From Agrocybe praecox (taxonomy: Eukaryota > Basidiomycota > Agaricomycetes > Agaricales > Agrocybaceae), in contig OZ024847.1 of assembly GCA_964017145.1 (NCBI GenBank), forward strand, positions 3,472,001 to 3,536,000: a stretch of DNA of 64,000 nucleotides, written 5' to 3'. Positions within the stretch are counted from its first letter, which is position 1, and each line of letters opens with the position of its first letter. The notes under the pieces were generated by a model. It was given only the letters and a program-made list of their open reading frames with translations. It had not been told where the DNA came from and made no database searches. Positions 44,042 to 56,569 of the stretch are shown in pieces. A program made the translations under genes and the position numbers.

Positions 44042-46481
44042 TCATTGACTTCTAGATCGTGGCATAATCCTGGAGTTGGTGGCATTGTGAGGGTGACCCT
44101 CAGTCGAAACGTTGATCACGCTTGCCGAACTGTTGCTGTCAATGGAATTAATGCTAGAAGTGGCCGGTGAAAACCACCACAAGGTCGTCACGCCCACTGG
44201 GAACGTGTATGTGGCTTGCATTCCTCTGAATTCAATGGTAGTCTTCACAGGCTGGGGATTCCATGTGGTCGAAGCACTGTCGTCCCCTAAAAAAGTTATG
44301 AATAGGTGAATAAATGGATTGAGTGGTTCAGCTCTGGTGGGATACGCACAGTTTAAAACGACGATAGAGTATCTTAACCAATCGCTGGAAGATACCCTCC
44401 CAGTAACATATGCCCCAACGCGAAGAGCCCAGCTTAGGGAACCACCAACGGAGACGCCAATTCTTTGGCCGAATGGGCCACCCGCATCTTTGGGAATGAT
44501 AGCTTTAGACGCCTGAGCCATCGAATAAACTATCATGAACTTCATTAGATATATTCATTCGGAAGAAATCTGCCAACGCACATTCTTGGTTAAAAGAGTA
44601 GCTCCCATCGCTATTGACTGTAACCAATGGACGACATCCTGGTCCTCCGCAGCTGGTTGTGCCAGGAAGCTTGGGATTACCATTGCCGTCAAGCGCAATG
44701 TTCCACATGAGACCCTGCGGTTATGTGATTAATCGTAAGAAGAAGTGGCAGAACATACTGTGTTCTCACTGAGCGGGAGTTATGTTCAAGACTTCCTACC
44801 CAGCTATAAAATTACTTCGTGAGCAGACAAATCTAAGTAACCATATCCTTGTGCTTACAGGTTGTCAATGTACCACTATGTTTTTGAATGAGCACACAGT
44901 GAAAATACTCTCAATAAATTTGAATGAACGCTTACCTTAATGTCGCTCCACCAGTCAGACCCGAATGTACCAGAACATTCGGTAAAATATATGGCTTTCG
45001 ATGGAAACGCGTTATGGAACTGATCCTGCTTTCCAACAGACCCTGCGTAACAATGGAATGCTGCTCCTGCATATGCATTGCCATACGAGCTCATCTTATC
45101 GAAGCGAGCCAAAACGATGAGAAAACGTTTGAATCAGACAAAGAAAACGCCGTACCAGCTGGACTGGGTAACTACCGGCATCGTCCCAGTTGTGCTGTCG
45201 GAGAAATGTCAGATACGGAGCTCATAATCAGGTGGACGTATACTGGTCCGTACCTCATATCCTACAATGTTAACTTTAGAGAGGCCATTATTGTTTAGTA
45301 ATGTCCTGAGGGCTGTAGCAGTCTGTCCTTCGACATCTGGCGTCATTGTACACGTCGGATATGTCGGATTGCTATTCTGAGGCTCATTCTATGCGAAATA
45401 ATATAGATTAGCAATGCGCCGTTCGTAGCTATAAATACACCTCACCTGAATCGATATTGCGGAAACGGAGAATCCTTGGTTCTGAAACCCTTGTACGGCT
45501 TTGAGAAGATAGGTAGCATCTATAGGAAAGGTTTGTTGGTTCCATAGTAAATGAGGGGCGAACTGGCTAGAGAAGTACTGACAAATCGAGCCGACATATT
45601 GTGATTTGAGGGATCCGCCATTCATGGTACCGCTATCTTTCATCCACGCGGGCTTCAGGCAAATATTAGGATATTATTTAGCTCAAAATGTTCATCAACT
45701 CACTGGGGACCATGGCACTATATGTATTTGAAGACGATTGTTGAGTGATTGAATGTCTTTGAGAACGGAGAACACATAGGATGGAACTTTATTGATATTG
45801 AATTGTGAGAAGCTTGTATCGCCGCTGTTATCGTCCAAGCTGTATACTATTTTGATATCAATAATGAGAATCAAATCAGGCCAGCCATGTGGAATAACAT
45901 CAATGAATTATATTTATCACGTACGGTTTGCCGAAAAATCGGAGGCTCCAATTGGAACGCGGATATAGTTTAGCCCAGCTACATTCGAACCATCCGTTGC
46001 TCCAAACATATATCCCAGCAGGTTCCAATAATTTCCGGAATTCTTTGACTGCAAAGGTTACTGTTGATTTATTCATTTGAGCAAGAATTTGACGCGATAC
46101 ACTTACCTTCAGGTTATTAAGGGTAAGCGCAGATGAATCAGCTATAGGACATTCAGAATCGAGGTCAAATAAAAAGGAAAAATATCATACTAAGTGAAGC
46201 TCCGAATCCAAGGATGGGTTGAAGGACGGTTGCATCGTTCACGACGATATCTGCGCTGGCTATCGGCCCAGGGGTAACAAAGTTAATCGGAGAGGAAGGT
46301 GCAAGGGACGTAAAGAGCTTCGATCGATCCCATGTTGTTTGCCACTGAAGAAGAAGATTCACCGTTTATCATCAATCTGAGAATTAAAATGAAGAGATGC
46401 GAGAGTTACAATATCCCATATCTGCTGCGAGAACGCCTGGGTAGCTAATGTGGCGAGAGTAAAGCAGAGCGAAGCACGCAT
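44042..46481 (-). CDS. Glycoside hydrolase family 30 (endo-beta-1,6-glucanase-like)
   Basis: Secreted enzyme expected to cleave beta-glucan, probably beta-1,6-linkages, in fungal walls. MRASLCFTLATLATQAFS forms a signal peptide. After a first intron the exons encode ILGFGASL followed by DSSALTLNNLKSKNS, YIRVPIGASDFS, LQIHIVPWSP then AWMKDSGTMNGGSL, and SIQNEPQNSNPTYPTC, whose Glu in NEP is the expected acid/base. Further on FTECSGTFGSDWWSDI carries the expected nucleophile Glu, and GGPFGQRIGVSV and FPVGVTTLWWFSP lie in the C-terminal beta domain. About ten short introns; the total is near 500 residues, as usual for the family. The Ser/Asn-rich tail after VTTLWWFSP extends about 45 residues further than the catalytic fold needs. 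Splice choices in 44.7-45.3 kb are uncertain. Confidence 0.85.
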
Positions 46482-46512
46482 GGTATGTTGAACCCAGATT
46501 GAGAGTCAAGCT

Positions 46513-46519
46513 CTTTATA
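46513..46519 (-). promoter_or_regulatory. TATA-like element before the GH30 gene
   Basis: TATAAAG on the minus strand 32 nt before the ATG at 46,481. If used, the 5' leader would be almost absent, so another start site may be used. Confidence 0.3.
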
Positions 46520-47840
46520 GGCAGACAGTAAACTATATAAGAATGACGCTTTGAGATTCCCCGAATGAGATTGTACGGTTGACTTCCTAGAACGATGTCA
46601 TGCTGAATGCTTGCAAAAGCATATGCATGCCCTATAGGACCGCTGATGTCGTCTGCAGGCTAGCCCTCCTTGGTAAGAAGGCAGCCAAATGATCTTCGCA
46701 GGGATCACGAGAACGCAACTTAAAAGAGTTTCATTATGTAGAGTTCACAAAAGTCTGTTTTGTGATCTTCGTTGCTAACAGAAAGGTCGTCAGCATAACA
46801 TCCAGAAATAATCACTTCGGCACATACCCTGGCCCGTAAGGATACCATGTGTGTGTATTCAACGCGGATCCTAGAGAAGAGCTATGGCCCACGTTCAAGT
46901 CCTGCCCTAAATAGCGTCGTATTGAGATATAGTGTTGTGACCGTCTCTTTTATTGAGTCAGACGTATGCCTTTCGTTTGAAGAAGGCATGCAAGTAGTAT
47001 CAAGAATTCCCCGTCCTGTGCGCCTGATGAGCCATACACGTGGATTGAGCCTCGTGTCCATGTCAAACGAGCGATAGGGCCGTGAATAGCAGTATCAAGA
47101 GACCAGCATATTGCAAGACGTAAAGCTTACGCGGCAAAATGTAGGGGATACGAGAAATGAGATGCATTGTCCATCCGAAGGAATCCACAAGAGGATGTTA
47201 TTTTTTAACACGTACGCAGATTCTAGTTGGGGCTGACGAAGTTGACAAGTTTTAGCATCCCGGAGAATTTTAGGCGAGTTCAGAGATGCTGCGTCTAGAC
47301 ACACAAGATTGAACAGCCAAGTTCCTGGTTCTAACCCTCGAGAGTCGGAAAGTACAGAACTGATAGGAAAGCCAGGTATCACTGCCAGAGGTGTTTAATG
47401 TCATACGCCCAAGTTCGGGCGGCCGAGGCGGAATTTGGGTTTTCGAGATTCAAGGAGTTGTAAACGAAGAAGAGGTTGTGAATCAGCATTTGTCAACGCG
47501 TCATGACTCATGAGTGACCTTCTTGTTGGAGGGTCCATAATTCCGACTTAAAGCCGAGGTTCAGATAAAAATCTTATCTTATCTTATGTGGGGAGGACAA
47601 CAAAACTTCAAGAAAAACTTCAAGAAATACAGTTTTCTGGTGCTGCCGTCCTCTTTTACGTACCTTCCACCAGCCATCTGAGTAATCGTACTAAGCACTC
47701 GAACGAAAAGAAAAGCGAATGGGAATCCGTGCAAAAAAGGTGTAATATTCGAAAGCGAAATGTTAAACTTTTTAAAAGTCTACACATACATAAATGACAA
47801 ATCGTACAATTATTGCATTCACCTCCATCCTTCTGAATCG
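46520..47840. other. Intergenic with one weak ORF
   Basis: The minus-strand frame 47,095-47,382 (MIPGFPISSVLSDSRGLEPG...) stays open for 95 codons and ends near a GTAAGC donor-like site, but I find neither a family nor joining exons. Nothing else is supported. Confidence 0.3.
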
Positions 47841-47849
47841 ATCATCATC

Positions 47850-48020
47850 ATCCTCTCCAACGTACACCCGAAATTGCGAAAATTGAAGAGGGATATCCTG
47901 TCCGGTGATGGAGTTCTTGTATCCACTTCCGATCGCATCAGCGAGGGGCTGATTATCTTGTCCTTGGCCTGTTCGGCGGCAGACTCGTTAGACTGATCAC
48001 CAGATTTGAGGACGCGTTCT
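47850..48020 (-). pseudogene. Possible frameshifted hydrophilic-protein fragment
   Basis: Two overlapping minus-strand frames read as consecutive halves of one hydrophilic protein. SGDQSNESAAEQAKDKI is in one frame, and ADAIGSGYKNSITGQDIPLQ, shifted by one, follows at once. The style (Gly/Asp/Lys/Ala-rich) resembles small stress hydrophilins. Either a frameshifted relic or chance; no promoter or start is identified. Confidence 0.2.
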
Positions 48021-48724
48021 TGGAAGAGGTCGGTGGATGGCTAACAAATGGGCCAGGATGGCCTTGTCGAAGATGTCTGCGTTTAATAGTTTCTGTTAGT
48101 CCTTCATGAAAAAAAAAAAACGAAATTATGAAGCATGAAAGCTCGAAGCACGAGGGGTTGAAAGGAAGGAAGTTGAGGGGAAAGGATTTGAAAAAAAAAA
48201 AGGACGCCAGCGACACCGTCAACGCCGGTGTTGTTAGAGCTGCTGTTGGAGCTGTTCTCTTTGTTGTTGTGGTCGTTGTTGTACTGATTTTTTGTCGCGT
48301 CGAAGGAAAGGTCAGATAGGGCCCGGCACCCGGAGCTGCAAATCCAAATTATCAAAGGATAAAAGAAATTGCCCTAAACATAGGAGGATCTGCGGTGACG
48401 ACGAAAGAAATTAGCACATAGCCCAGTCATTGCTCCCCGGATCGCAGATCGGGATAGACAAAAAGTACTTGTACTTGGAAATCAGGCAGCAGCGAGAGGA
48501 ATTGTGAAGAACTTGGAGAAGTTTGCCGGGAGATTTAAGAAAGTTATATCGCAAAATTTACAACAACAACGGAGAAAAGCAGCATGATAAAACTACATAC
48601 ATGATATTGTTCCATTCCATTTCTTTTTCTTTCTTTCAAGTCCGATTACGTGAATAACCATAACTAGTAACGTTCGTTGACAGCAGTTCGACTTTCGACT
48701 TCCAGATACGAAGTATATCATCCA
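48021..48724. other. Spacer with A-runs, no gene seen
   Basis: Contains two A11-A12 runs (48,110 and 48,190) and a TTGTTGTNGT-rich stretch (48,230-48,290). No exons supported; the 3' end of the metacaspase transcript should lie here. Confidence 0.35.
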
Positions 48725-51700
48725 TCACAAAGTAAAAGGCCGTCCCAAATCCTATGATCAAAAAGGAAAGAAAAAAAAGTCGCCCAGTTGGGACTGAGGC
48801 ACTCGAGACAAAAGCATATTCAAATCACTCACGACAGGATGAGTTCCAGATATCTGAGCCTTTTGGTGGTACTTGGGTATGAGGGTATCTCTGAACAAAA
48901 AGAATGGGAAAAGGGATTAATTATTGACGGTTAACAAATAGAAACTAGTGCGCACCTCAAATGCATCAACAACTCTTCATACGTCATGTGCGGGTTTTGT
49001 TCTGAGAAACAAAAACGACCAGGTCAAACGTCAGCGTCAGCATCAGAGTCACCATACGACCCCCGTCCTCCAACCAAGACCAAGGAAAGAAGACATACGC
49101 AACGTTTGAACAAACGCCTAATGAGACCGGAGGAAAAAAATAAATCAGCCATCAAATCAAATCAACATACGAAAAATATTCAGGACAAGTTAAATACACG
49201 CACATAACTCATCGCTCCAGTAGCGACCCCACCATGGAACGTATCCGCACTCGTCTCGTCATCTTTACACGCCGCAAAGCAGATCTGGGGGGGAATGAAG
49301 AATGAATTTTCGAAATTAAATTTAAGATCCGAATTGGAATCTTCAATGGGCGGACAAAGGGAACGGGAAACTCACAACATCAGCACCAGGGGCAACCCCT
49401 CTCTTCTGTGCACGTTTACTGATATGGCTCATCGACCGTAGACGACCATGTGCGGAATGCTACATGAGCATGTTCAAGCGAAGTTTGAGTGCGATTTTTG
49501 GGATCAGAGCAAAAATGACGCAGAGCAACGACGAATGAATGAAATGAGATTATATTCGATGGAAAGAGGAAGGAAGAAAACGTACGAGGTACGGAAGATC
49601 TAGAAAGCACAAAAACGCAAAATAATGAATATTAATGAACGTTCACTGACGAAGATCGAAAAAGGTGCACCTAGCACGGTCCCTGAATGACATGACTAAT
49701 GGAAGGAAGGGATCATCGATCAGCACCAACGAGTTCCGTCAAACCCACAACCATGAGCCTACTTACATCAAAAATAGCCTAAACAGAGGCGAAAGGGGGT
49801 GATCCCGTCAGCGTTCATTCATTCGATACCATCTGGGAGGGACGAGCCAGGAATGAACGAACAAATGCTTACCGTTAACCGACATCCAGCAGGCAGCGGT
49901 TTAACTAGTGCTTGATACAGTTCCTAATGACGAAGAAGCCACAGTGAGTCGGTGACCAGTACAGAGAAAGAAATATGGACAATCATACATCATCAATAAT
50001 ATCCCCATCCTTGTCATAATCCACAGGGTATATCGCTAGGAGTTGACATTAACATTAGCTAACACCAAACTCGACGGGTGGTGAGTAGACTTCTATAGAT
50101 ATACGTACTTTCGTCCTTCCCGTCAATCTCCTTTCCAGAAGCGTCGGTTGATTGACCTCCGTGGCCAGAGTCTGAAGGTCATAGTAAGAAAGCAACAGTG
50201 AAACGGAGCGAAGAGGAAGAAAAGAAAAGAAAAGTCGCCAGAAATAGAAACAAACACACATCGAGGTGCGTTCACACATGCCGTTTGAAAATACAGGAAG
50301 AAGAACTTCCTTCCAACGCCCGACAATAAACTGTAAAGTCATAATAAAACTCACAATGGAAGAACAAAGAATCATGAATCCTCGCTCCTTTAACCAACCA
50401 CGCCATCGCATTGAACATCTCCCTCTTCGTAGGTTTCGGCGTGCTCCGCGAAGACGAACTTTTTTCATCGAGGATGAGGAGGATATCTTCGGATTTGAAG
50501 CCGTATGTCGCTGTATACGAATAGTCGGGTGGGTACGTACGTATGAAGGAACAAACAGAGAAACAAACATACAAATCAAAAACTTCCTGATATTCCTAGC
50601 ATCATTCGCACACCCGTTTAGTTCGTCTTTTTGGCCTACGTAGTTGATCCCAATCTAGGTGTTCATTCGAAAGTCAGTTAGCGGGGGATATAGATGAGCG
50701 GGAAAAAGAGAAGGGAGAAGGGGGGGAGATCAGTGTTTGAACAACGGAACTTGAGGCGAAAATCGAATATAATAAAAGGAAAAGAAAGAAGATCGAGCTT
50801 GGGCATCGATGAACCTGCCGCATAAAAGGGGAATGTCAAACAGAAAAAGACCGTAAAAAAGAAGGGGAAGGAATATCCCGAAAGCCGGAAGAATGAATGA
50901 AAGAATGAAAGGAAGGAAGGAAGGAAGAAAAGATAATGAACTGAAATAAAATGATAAACAACAGAACCTGAGGCGGAAATAAAAAATAAAAAAACATAGC
51001 AAAAGGAAAAGAAAGAAGGTCGAGCTCGAACATGGACGGATGAACCCGCCGCCCAAAAGAGGATAGAAAGAAAGAAAGAAAAAGAAGCGGATGACACGCA
51101 TCTGCATACTTGAACATAAAAAAAGAATATCAAACAGAGAAAGACCGTAAAGAAGGGGAGGAAATAGCCCGAGAGACGAAAGAAAGGAAGGAAGGAGAGA
51201 AGGAAGAAAATTTAGGAACTTAAATGAAGTGCAAAAAAGGAAGAGAAAAAAAAAAACAAAGAAAACCAACTCACACAAACAGCCTTCTTCCTCCCATTAC
51301 AATTCGACCAACAGAAATTCGGATTCGTAGGCAACACCTTCAAATACCTCTCGATCGCATCGAAGAAGCCCTTTCCCCTGTCTCCGCCACTATGACCCAT
51401 AGCCACAGAGGGCGCAGACGACGCGGACATGATCGATCCAGGCGGTGCGGCGTACGAGAACTGCGAGGGGGGTCTCCCACTTGGACCTCCACCTCCACCG
51501 CGACCTCCACCGCGGCTGGCACCACCACCAGTGTAAGAGTACGTCGAAACGGGCCTCGACGCTCCACCACCACCGCCATACATCGACCCCGACCCCCCAT
51601 GCCTCGAAGAAGGAAAGCCGGGTGGTACAGCTTGTGAAGGTGGGACGTACGACACATGTGTAGGTGCGATCGACGATGGAGATTGGATCGTGAACCGATG

Positions 51701-53124
51701 CACGCTTGTGCTTGATGAATCAGAGTCCTCGTCTCCGCCTCCACTGCGACCGGTACTCGAGAGCGAGGATGAGGATCTATGCCGCTGGTGCGTGTGCGAG
51801 TGCGCATGCGAAGGGACATGGCCGCCTTGAGAATGGTGCGAGTGCACCGAATGTGCACTGGGTGGCGGGAGAGTGGGTTGATAGCCGCCAAATGCACCCC
51901 TTCCAATTCCAGCACCAGCACCACCATGACCATGACCATGACCATGCGAATGCGAGCTCCTGGCAGACCCAGGGACCTGTATCATAGGCTGAAGCAGCGA
52001 ATTGTTGCTGTTCATGCGTTGGGACTGGGAGTGCATCGAGGGTGTGTACCCGACCCCACCACCACCCGACACCGAATGAGGTTGCGGGGTCTGCGAGTAG
52101 GGTTTACCAGACGGTGTGAGTGCATTGGGCAGCCTGCTCCTTCTGTTCTCGTTATCGTGCCCACCAGATGCAGACTGTGCAAGACTGAGCGCATAAGCTG
52201 ATGCCGATGCTGACTGGGGCATCTGCTGGCCCTGTCCCTGCCCATGGCCATGACTATGCCCAGACGTCGACCCAGCCATGCTCATCGAGTGCGGTTGTGG
52301 AGCCTGCGAATATGGTTTACCAGATGGAGTCAGAGCATTTTCAGGTCGGCTACGTGGGGCGTAGCTTCCTCCTCCATCGTCGTCGTATGCTGATCCGGGT
52401 GTGTATCCATGCCCAGAGTACATCGTCCCAGGTCTCGACCGTGAATATCCACCATCGTCATAACTATTATCCCCATATCCATAATCATCATACCCCGAGC
52501 GCGTCCGTGTCCTCGACCGTTTCCCCGAATCGCTCGAGTACGACCTCCTGGGCCCTCCATATCCAGGACCATAGCTCCCATCCCTGTACGCCCCACCCAT
52601 CCGACTCGCACTCCTACTCCTCTCTCCAGCCCGGTCATCCTCCCCCCTCCCCCAACTCGACTCGCTCCCATACCCATCGTCGTTATAATCGTATTCAGAA
52701 TCAGTGTACACTGCGCGCCGACCTGGGGTATGTGAGCGTGCGCGATGCTGAGCCATGTACGTGTACGTCGAGCCTGGGCGGGAGGTGGAGGTAATCGGAG
52801 CAGTATGGGAGGCCGTGAGGCGAGAGGGTGCCCGGGAGCGCGAACGTGAACGCGAGCCTGAAGTGTTGGGAGGGTAGAATGCAGAAGCGGCATGTTCGAT
52901 GTCGGAATCATCATCGTATATGGGTGTAATCTGAATAGCCTTTGGTGCTGGGAAGAACTTTGGTAAAGGTGCATCTGGTCGCCTTGTCAAATTCAACTTT
53001 TATCGTCAATGATTGCAGAGAATACACATACATACATGATCAGCTTCTCTCTAGTCGTATCGAGCTGGATAGGCTCTTTTCTCGTATGGTGGGCATGTCC
53101 ATGAGTGTATCCTTGATGCGCCAT
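48725..53124 (-). CDS. Type I metacaspase with long low-complexity prodomain
   Basis: Calcium-dependent Arg/Lys-specific cysteine protease family linked to stress and cell death. Exon 1 starts MAHQGYTHGHAHHTRKEPIQ at 53,124 and joins by a 53-nt intron to RPDAPLPKFFPAPKAIQI. About 550 residues of Ser/Gly/Tyr/His/Arg-rich prodomain follow (51.27-52.97 kb), with a duplicated motif ALTPSGKPYSQxPQPHS. The p20 domain starts FCWSNCNGRKKAVC, then, after a 619-nt intron, IGINYVGQKDELNGCANDAR; YGFKSEDILLILDEK; and REMFNAMAWLVKGARIHDSL. The catalytic His is in SGHGGQSTDASGKE, and the catalytic Cys in AIFD-SCHSGTVL. It continues ISKRAQKRGVAPGADV, CFAACKDDETSADTFHGG and GAMSY, and ends HPVDLGRPFTL at 48,725. 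Both catalytic residues are present, so it is probably active. About 15 exons, three of them 12-25 nt long. Confidence 0.88.
50655..51273 (-). other. 619-nt purine-biased intron of the metacaspase gene
   Basis: Donor GTGAGTTGG after ...GRKKAVC and acceptor CTAG before IGINYVGQ keep the frame. The plus strand is strongly A/G-rich with repeated AAAGAAAGAAGG and GGAAGGAAGG runs. Internally, a segment with GAACCTGAGGCGGAAAT.. AAAAGGAAAAGAAAGAAG is repeated at about 50,745-50,830 and 50,960-51,060. Ten times longer than the other introns in this window. Confidence 0.8.
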
Positions 53125-56100
53125 CGCAGGTGCAATGCAGACGGGGTGGTTTGAAGTTCCAAGAACGCAAGAAAGCACCAAGTCCTGATTGAAAGAACAA
53201 GAAATCGAAAGCAAGAAACAAACAAAAAACCAGCAAAGGAACGATAATGACAGAAAGAAAAGGCAGAGTCGCCCAAAAGCAGCCCTGAGCCAACGAACGG
53301 AAAAGAACCAACGAAAGGACAGCACATAATCCGAAAAAGGCAAGGCGTCGGCTATCTCGGCAAAATTCGTGAAGCGGTGGATGATGATGTCATTGATTGT
53401 TTGGATCAATTATTTGTAATTTTCATTTCGAGTCAAAGAGATGTACATAGGGATAAAACCCCAATTCTAGTACTCGTGCCTTTACATTTAACAGAATCCA
53501 ATAATGGTTGGTCACGTTCAATACACTACAATAAATACATGGCTGTAACGTATGACAAGCAGTTTAAATCCTACGTGCGCCTGCTTCCATACATATGTCA
53601 GACTTGATGTCGGAGAGACTTCAGTTACGAGTCTTTTACGTAGTAAAAACGAGTCCTTTTAATCGAGGACTTTCTGCGACTTTCTCTGACCCTTGTTGAC
53701 CCCCATCAGTGATGGCATCAAATTGGCCATATGGTAACAATGTATCCTATATACTCCGGTTGCTTTTGCTTTAAACAGTACTAAATAAAAAATCAACAGT
53801 ATCCTGCTCATTTTGCTTTTCAAGGAAAGTTCTATGAAATAGATTTTCCATTAGGTCGTGTTGCGTCTCCATCGTCGTGTTCGACGACAAGGATGTGCCC
53901 GGCACCGGTTATCAACCGGTCCGGCGTGAGAATGTCCCGATTTGGGTCGAAATCAAACCATCAATCTTCGCTCTTCCACCAACAGTGAACGGTTGACCAC
54001 TACTGTCACTCTGCCCTCCTCTGCTGCCGCTTGCTCTCGCATGCCTCTCGCTAAATCACTCTCACCTAAACGTAAACTCAAACACGACAATTGATATCGG
54101 CTGCGCTGTTGTCGTTGTCTCCATACATCGATAATTCACCCGGAAAGAAGGAATTTTTATTTTATTTTATTCCCCCCCCCGCTTCTCCTATCTAGATATC
54201 CACAAAAACTCATCGTAATGAGCCACTCCCGCAGGCTCGAGTCTCAACATCAATGAAGGTTCTCCAAGCCCACAGGAGCAAGTACCAAGTACCCGCTCCC
54301 TATTCACATTGGCACAATGCTCTCGGTTAGCCCTTATCGTCCCTCGCGAGTCTTGGGGCTGCGCCATTTTTTGGCGCGACAAATGTATTGTTCTTCATTG
54401 CCCCGCTGTTTAGGCCCGCCGAAGGTGGGAGAGCATATGAAAGTTCATCGTACTGGACTTGCGGTTGCGGGATGGGAGGTGTTTGGGCTTGGGGCGGTTC
54501 ATCGGGTTCTTTGGGCCAAGGCTGGCCCGAACGTTGGAGGGTATGCGTTGAGGATATGGATATTTGGAAATTCTAAGAAGGACGAAGTTCAATTAGGTCC
54601 ACCAGCACCGGCTACCATCTATCCATCCATCACACGGGATCGAGTCGGTGTGCAGAGAAGTGTCCCTCTTTGCTCCGTCGACATCGCCTGCTAGTCCTGT
54701 GCCCAGTAAAGCCCAGAATAGGCATTACTCTGCTGTCTGCCTGCCTCTTCGCTCGTCCGCGTCAAATACCGCGCCGGTCATTTCCTCTCCACACCACCTA
54801 CCATCCTCAGGATATCGTCATCCTCCTCCCTTTCCACTCTGTCAAACCTGCCCTTTCGATCGACAAATCACCTTGATCCGCCCACTCAGACGTCGACATA
54901 TCTCACCTCTCCTGTTCTGCTGCCGCATCCGCGTCGTCCCGAATACCTGAAGTCTTGGCTCACTGACGTAGCCATACCCCATCAACGTTCAACTCTCGAT
55001 TGTGCTTGTTCTACTGGTTCATTTACCCGTACGCCCTGCCATCGGTCGAGCACCTCAATGCTCCCTTTGAGGAAATGACCGCATATACATCATCCATCAT
55101 TCTCCCTCCGTTGATGGTCCAAGAACGACGACATATCCTCGACTTTTCCACCCCCATCACTCGTGAACGCGCGGACTGAACTCTCACCCTCTCCTGAACG
55201 TCGTCCAATTGCGCGCCAAACGAAAATAGGACGTGTTGGCTGTGATTTGGTTGGAACTCGGTCGTGTTCAAGTCCTCCGTTTGTGCGTTGTCGGTCGAGC
55301 GAAAATTTAGGACTGCTTGTTATGCTTGCTGTGCAGTGCCCTGAACCTGGATTTGAGGACATCCACCAACGAGCTCCATGATATGATGACAGAAAGAAAA
55401 AGAGCACAGCACACGCGCTCTTTCACCTGTTCACAACCTTTCAGTACTTCTGCCCTTTTGAGCAACGTATCACTCTACATTTTGTAGAAATACGTCCCTG
55501 CTTCCAAACTCCCGCTTACCTGTCTCAGACGCATCTCACAACTTCTGTTTTGCTACCGCGTCCCAGCCGTCCTATGTCATTAACAGGCTTGTTTCAGCAT
55601 ACACCCTTCGCCCTCCTCAATAGTATGGACAGTACGGGAATGACGTACTCTCCGCTCCTTCTGTCACGTTCTGCATGCTCGTCGAATCTCGATGTACTGA
55701 AAGTGCTCTCTACGCTGCGAGTTCCGGTCATTGTTGGCAGAGATGAACTAGTGGCATACCAGCAACCCCACCTTTCTTCCCTGAATCCTTTGACCTTTGT
55801 CAATTCACACCTCATTCACGGTTGGCTTGATTATCCCTGGATGTACCCAAATTCCTCGTCCTACGGTGAGGTTACGCTACTACGAATTGTGCTCAGGTGT
55901 CAAGAAATCGCCAACATTACCTCTCAATGCCTCAAACTATATTTCAGTCGCCCTCACCTTCTTACTTCATGATGGTTTGACCCCTCCAACCTCTTCTAGT
56001 GGATTAATGCGTCAAACTCGAGCACAATTGTCGGTAGGGAAAATCATGGAATGCCGGTTTCAGTCTCGGCTCCAACATCGTGCGGTCCCTCCAACTATTA

Positions 56101-56569
56101 ATTTCCAAGGACGTTTTCTGTCAGACGGCTAGCGAGCCCGCAGATCGTATATTCTGGTGGATTTCAAATCACCTGGTTACGTCGCATCGAGCCTCAAGGA
56201 GAGATGCCCATCCGCATGCCAACAGTCACAGACTGTCTGCGTCGCCCGAAAATTTTCTGTGCAGCAATGAAACTATCACCTCTCGTGGCACCCACTACCG
56301 TTATTTGCTCAAATAACCACTCTTCAGCGCTCCATCACCATCCTTTTTCAGCTCATTTGCGCATGACCCCCGCTCGCAAGTATAGTTCAGATGAGGGTTA
56401 TCTTTTAGTACTGTGGGTACAGATGGCGGACGTCGAAGGTTACTTTGGTTTTAAAAGTGACGTGAGTATGGATTTTCTGAAAAGATTAAATGTGGAACTT
56501 ACAAACTAGTTTTATCAAAGGCTTCCATCATCTGGTGTGGAATATACACACCTACGAAGCGGAAATGGT
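53125..56569. other. Intergenic, pyrimidine-rich, no gene recognised
   Basis: Upstream flank of the metacaspase gene and a long C/T-rich tract. Many open frames of 60-140 codons occur on both strands because stops are rare in this composition, but I see no family motif or consistent exon chain. A frame near 55,010-55,180 (+) with ALPSVEHLNAPFEEMTAYTS has a protein-like look yet ends in stops at both sides. A C10-like run lies at 54,171-54,180. Confidence 0.35.

Noticed and set aside
47095..47382. 95-codon minus-strand frame (MIPGFPISSVLSDSRG...) as a gene
   Set aside because: No family likeness, no splice partner and no promoter; kept only as a note in the intergenic entry.
50678..51278. Very long minus-strand frames rich in Phe, Leu and Ser as membrane proteins
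   Set aside because: They are translations of the purine-biased metacaspase intron; the CT-rich strand gives Phe/Leu/Ser runs without meaning.
51340..52974. Several overlapping frames on both strands opposite or beside the metacaspase prodomain
   Set aside because: Shadow frames caused by the repetitive codons of the prodomain; only one frame continues into the p20 domain.
54188..56509. Many open frames of 60-140 codons in the C/T-rich region
   Set aside because: Low stop density from composition; no motifs, no consistent introns, and frames overlap on both strands.
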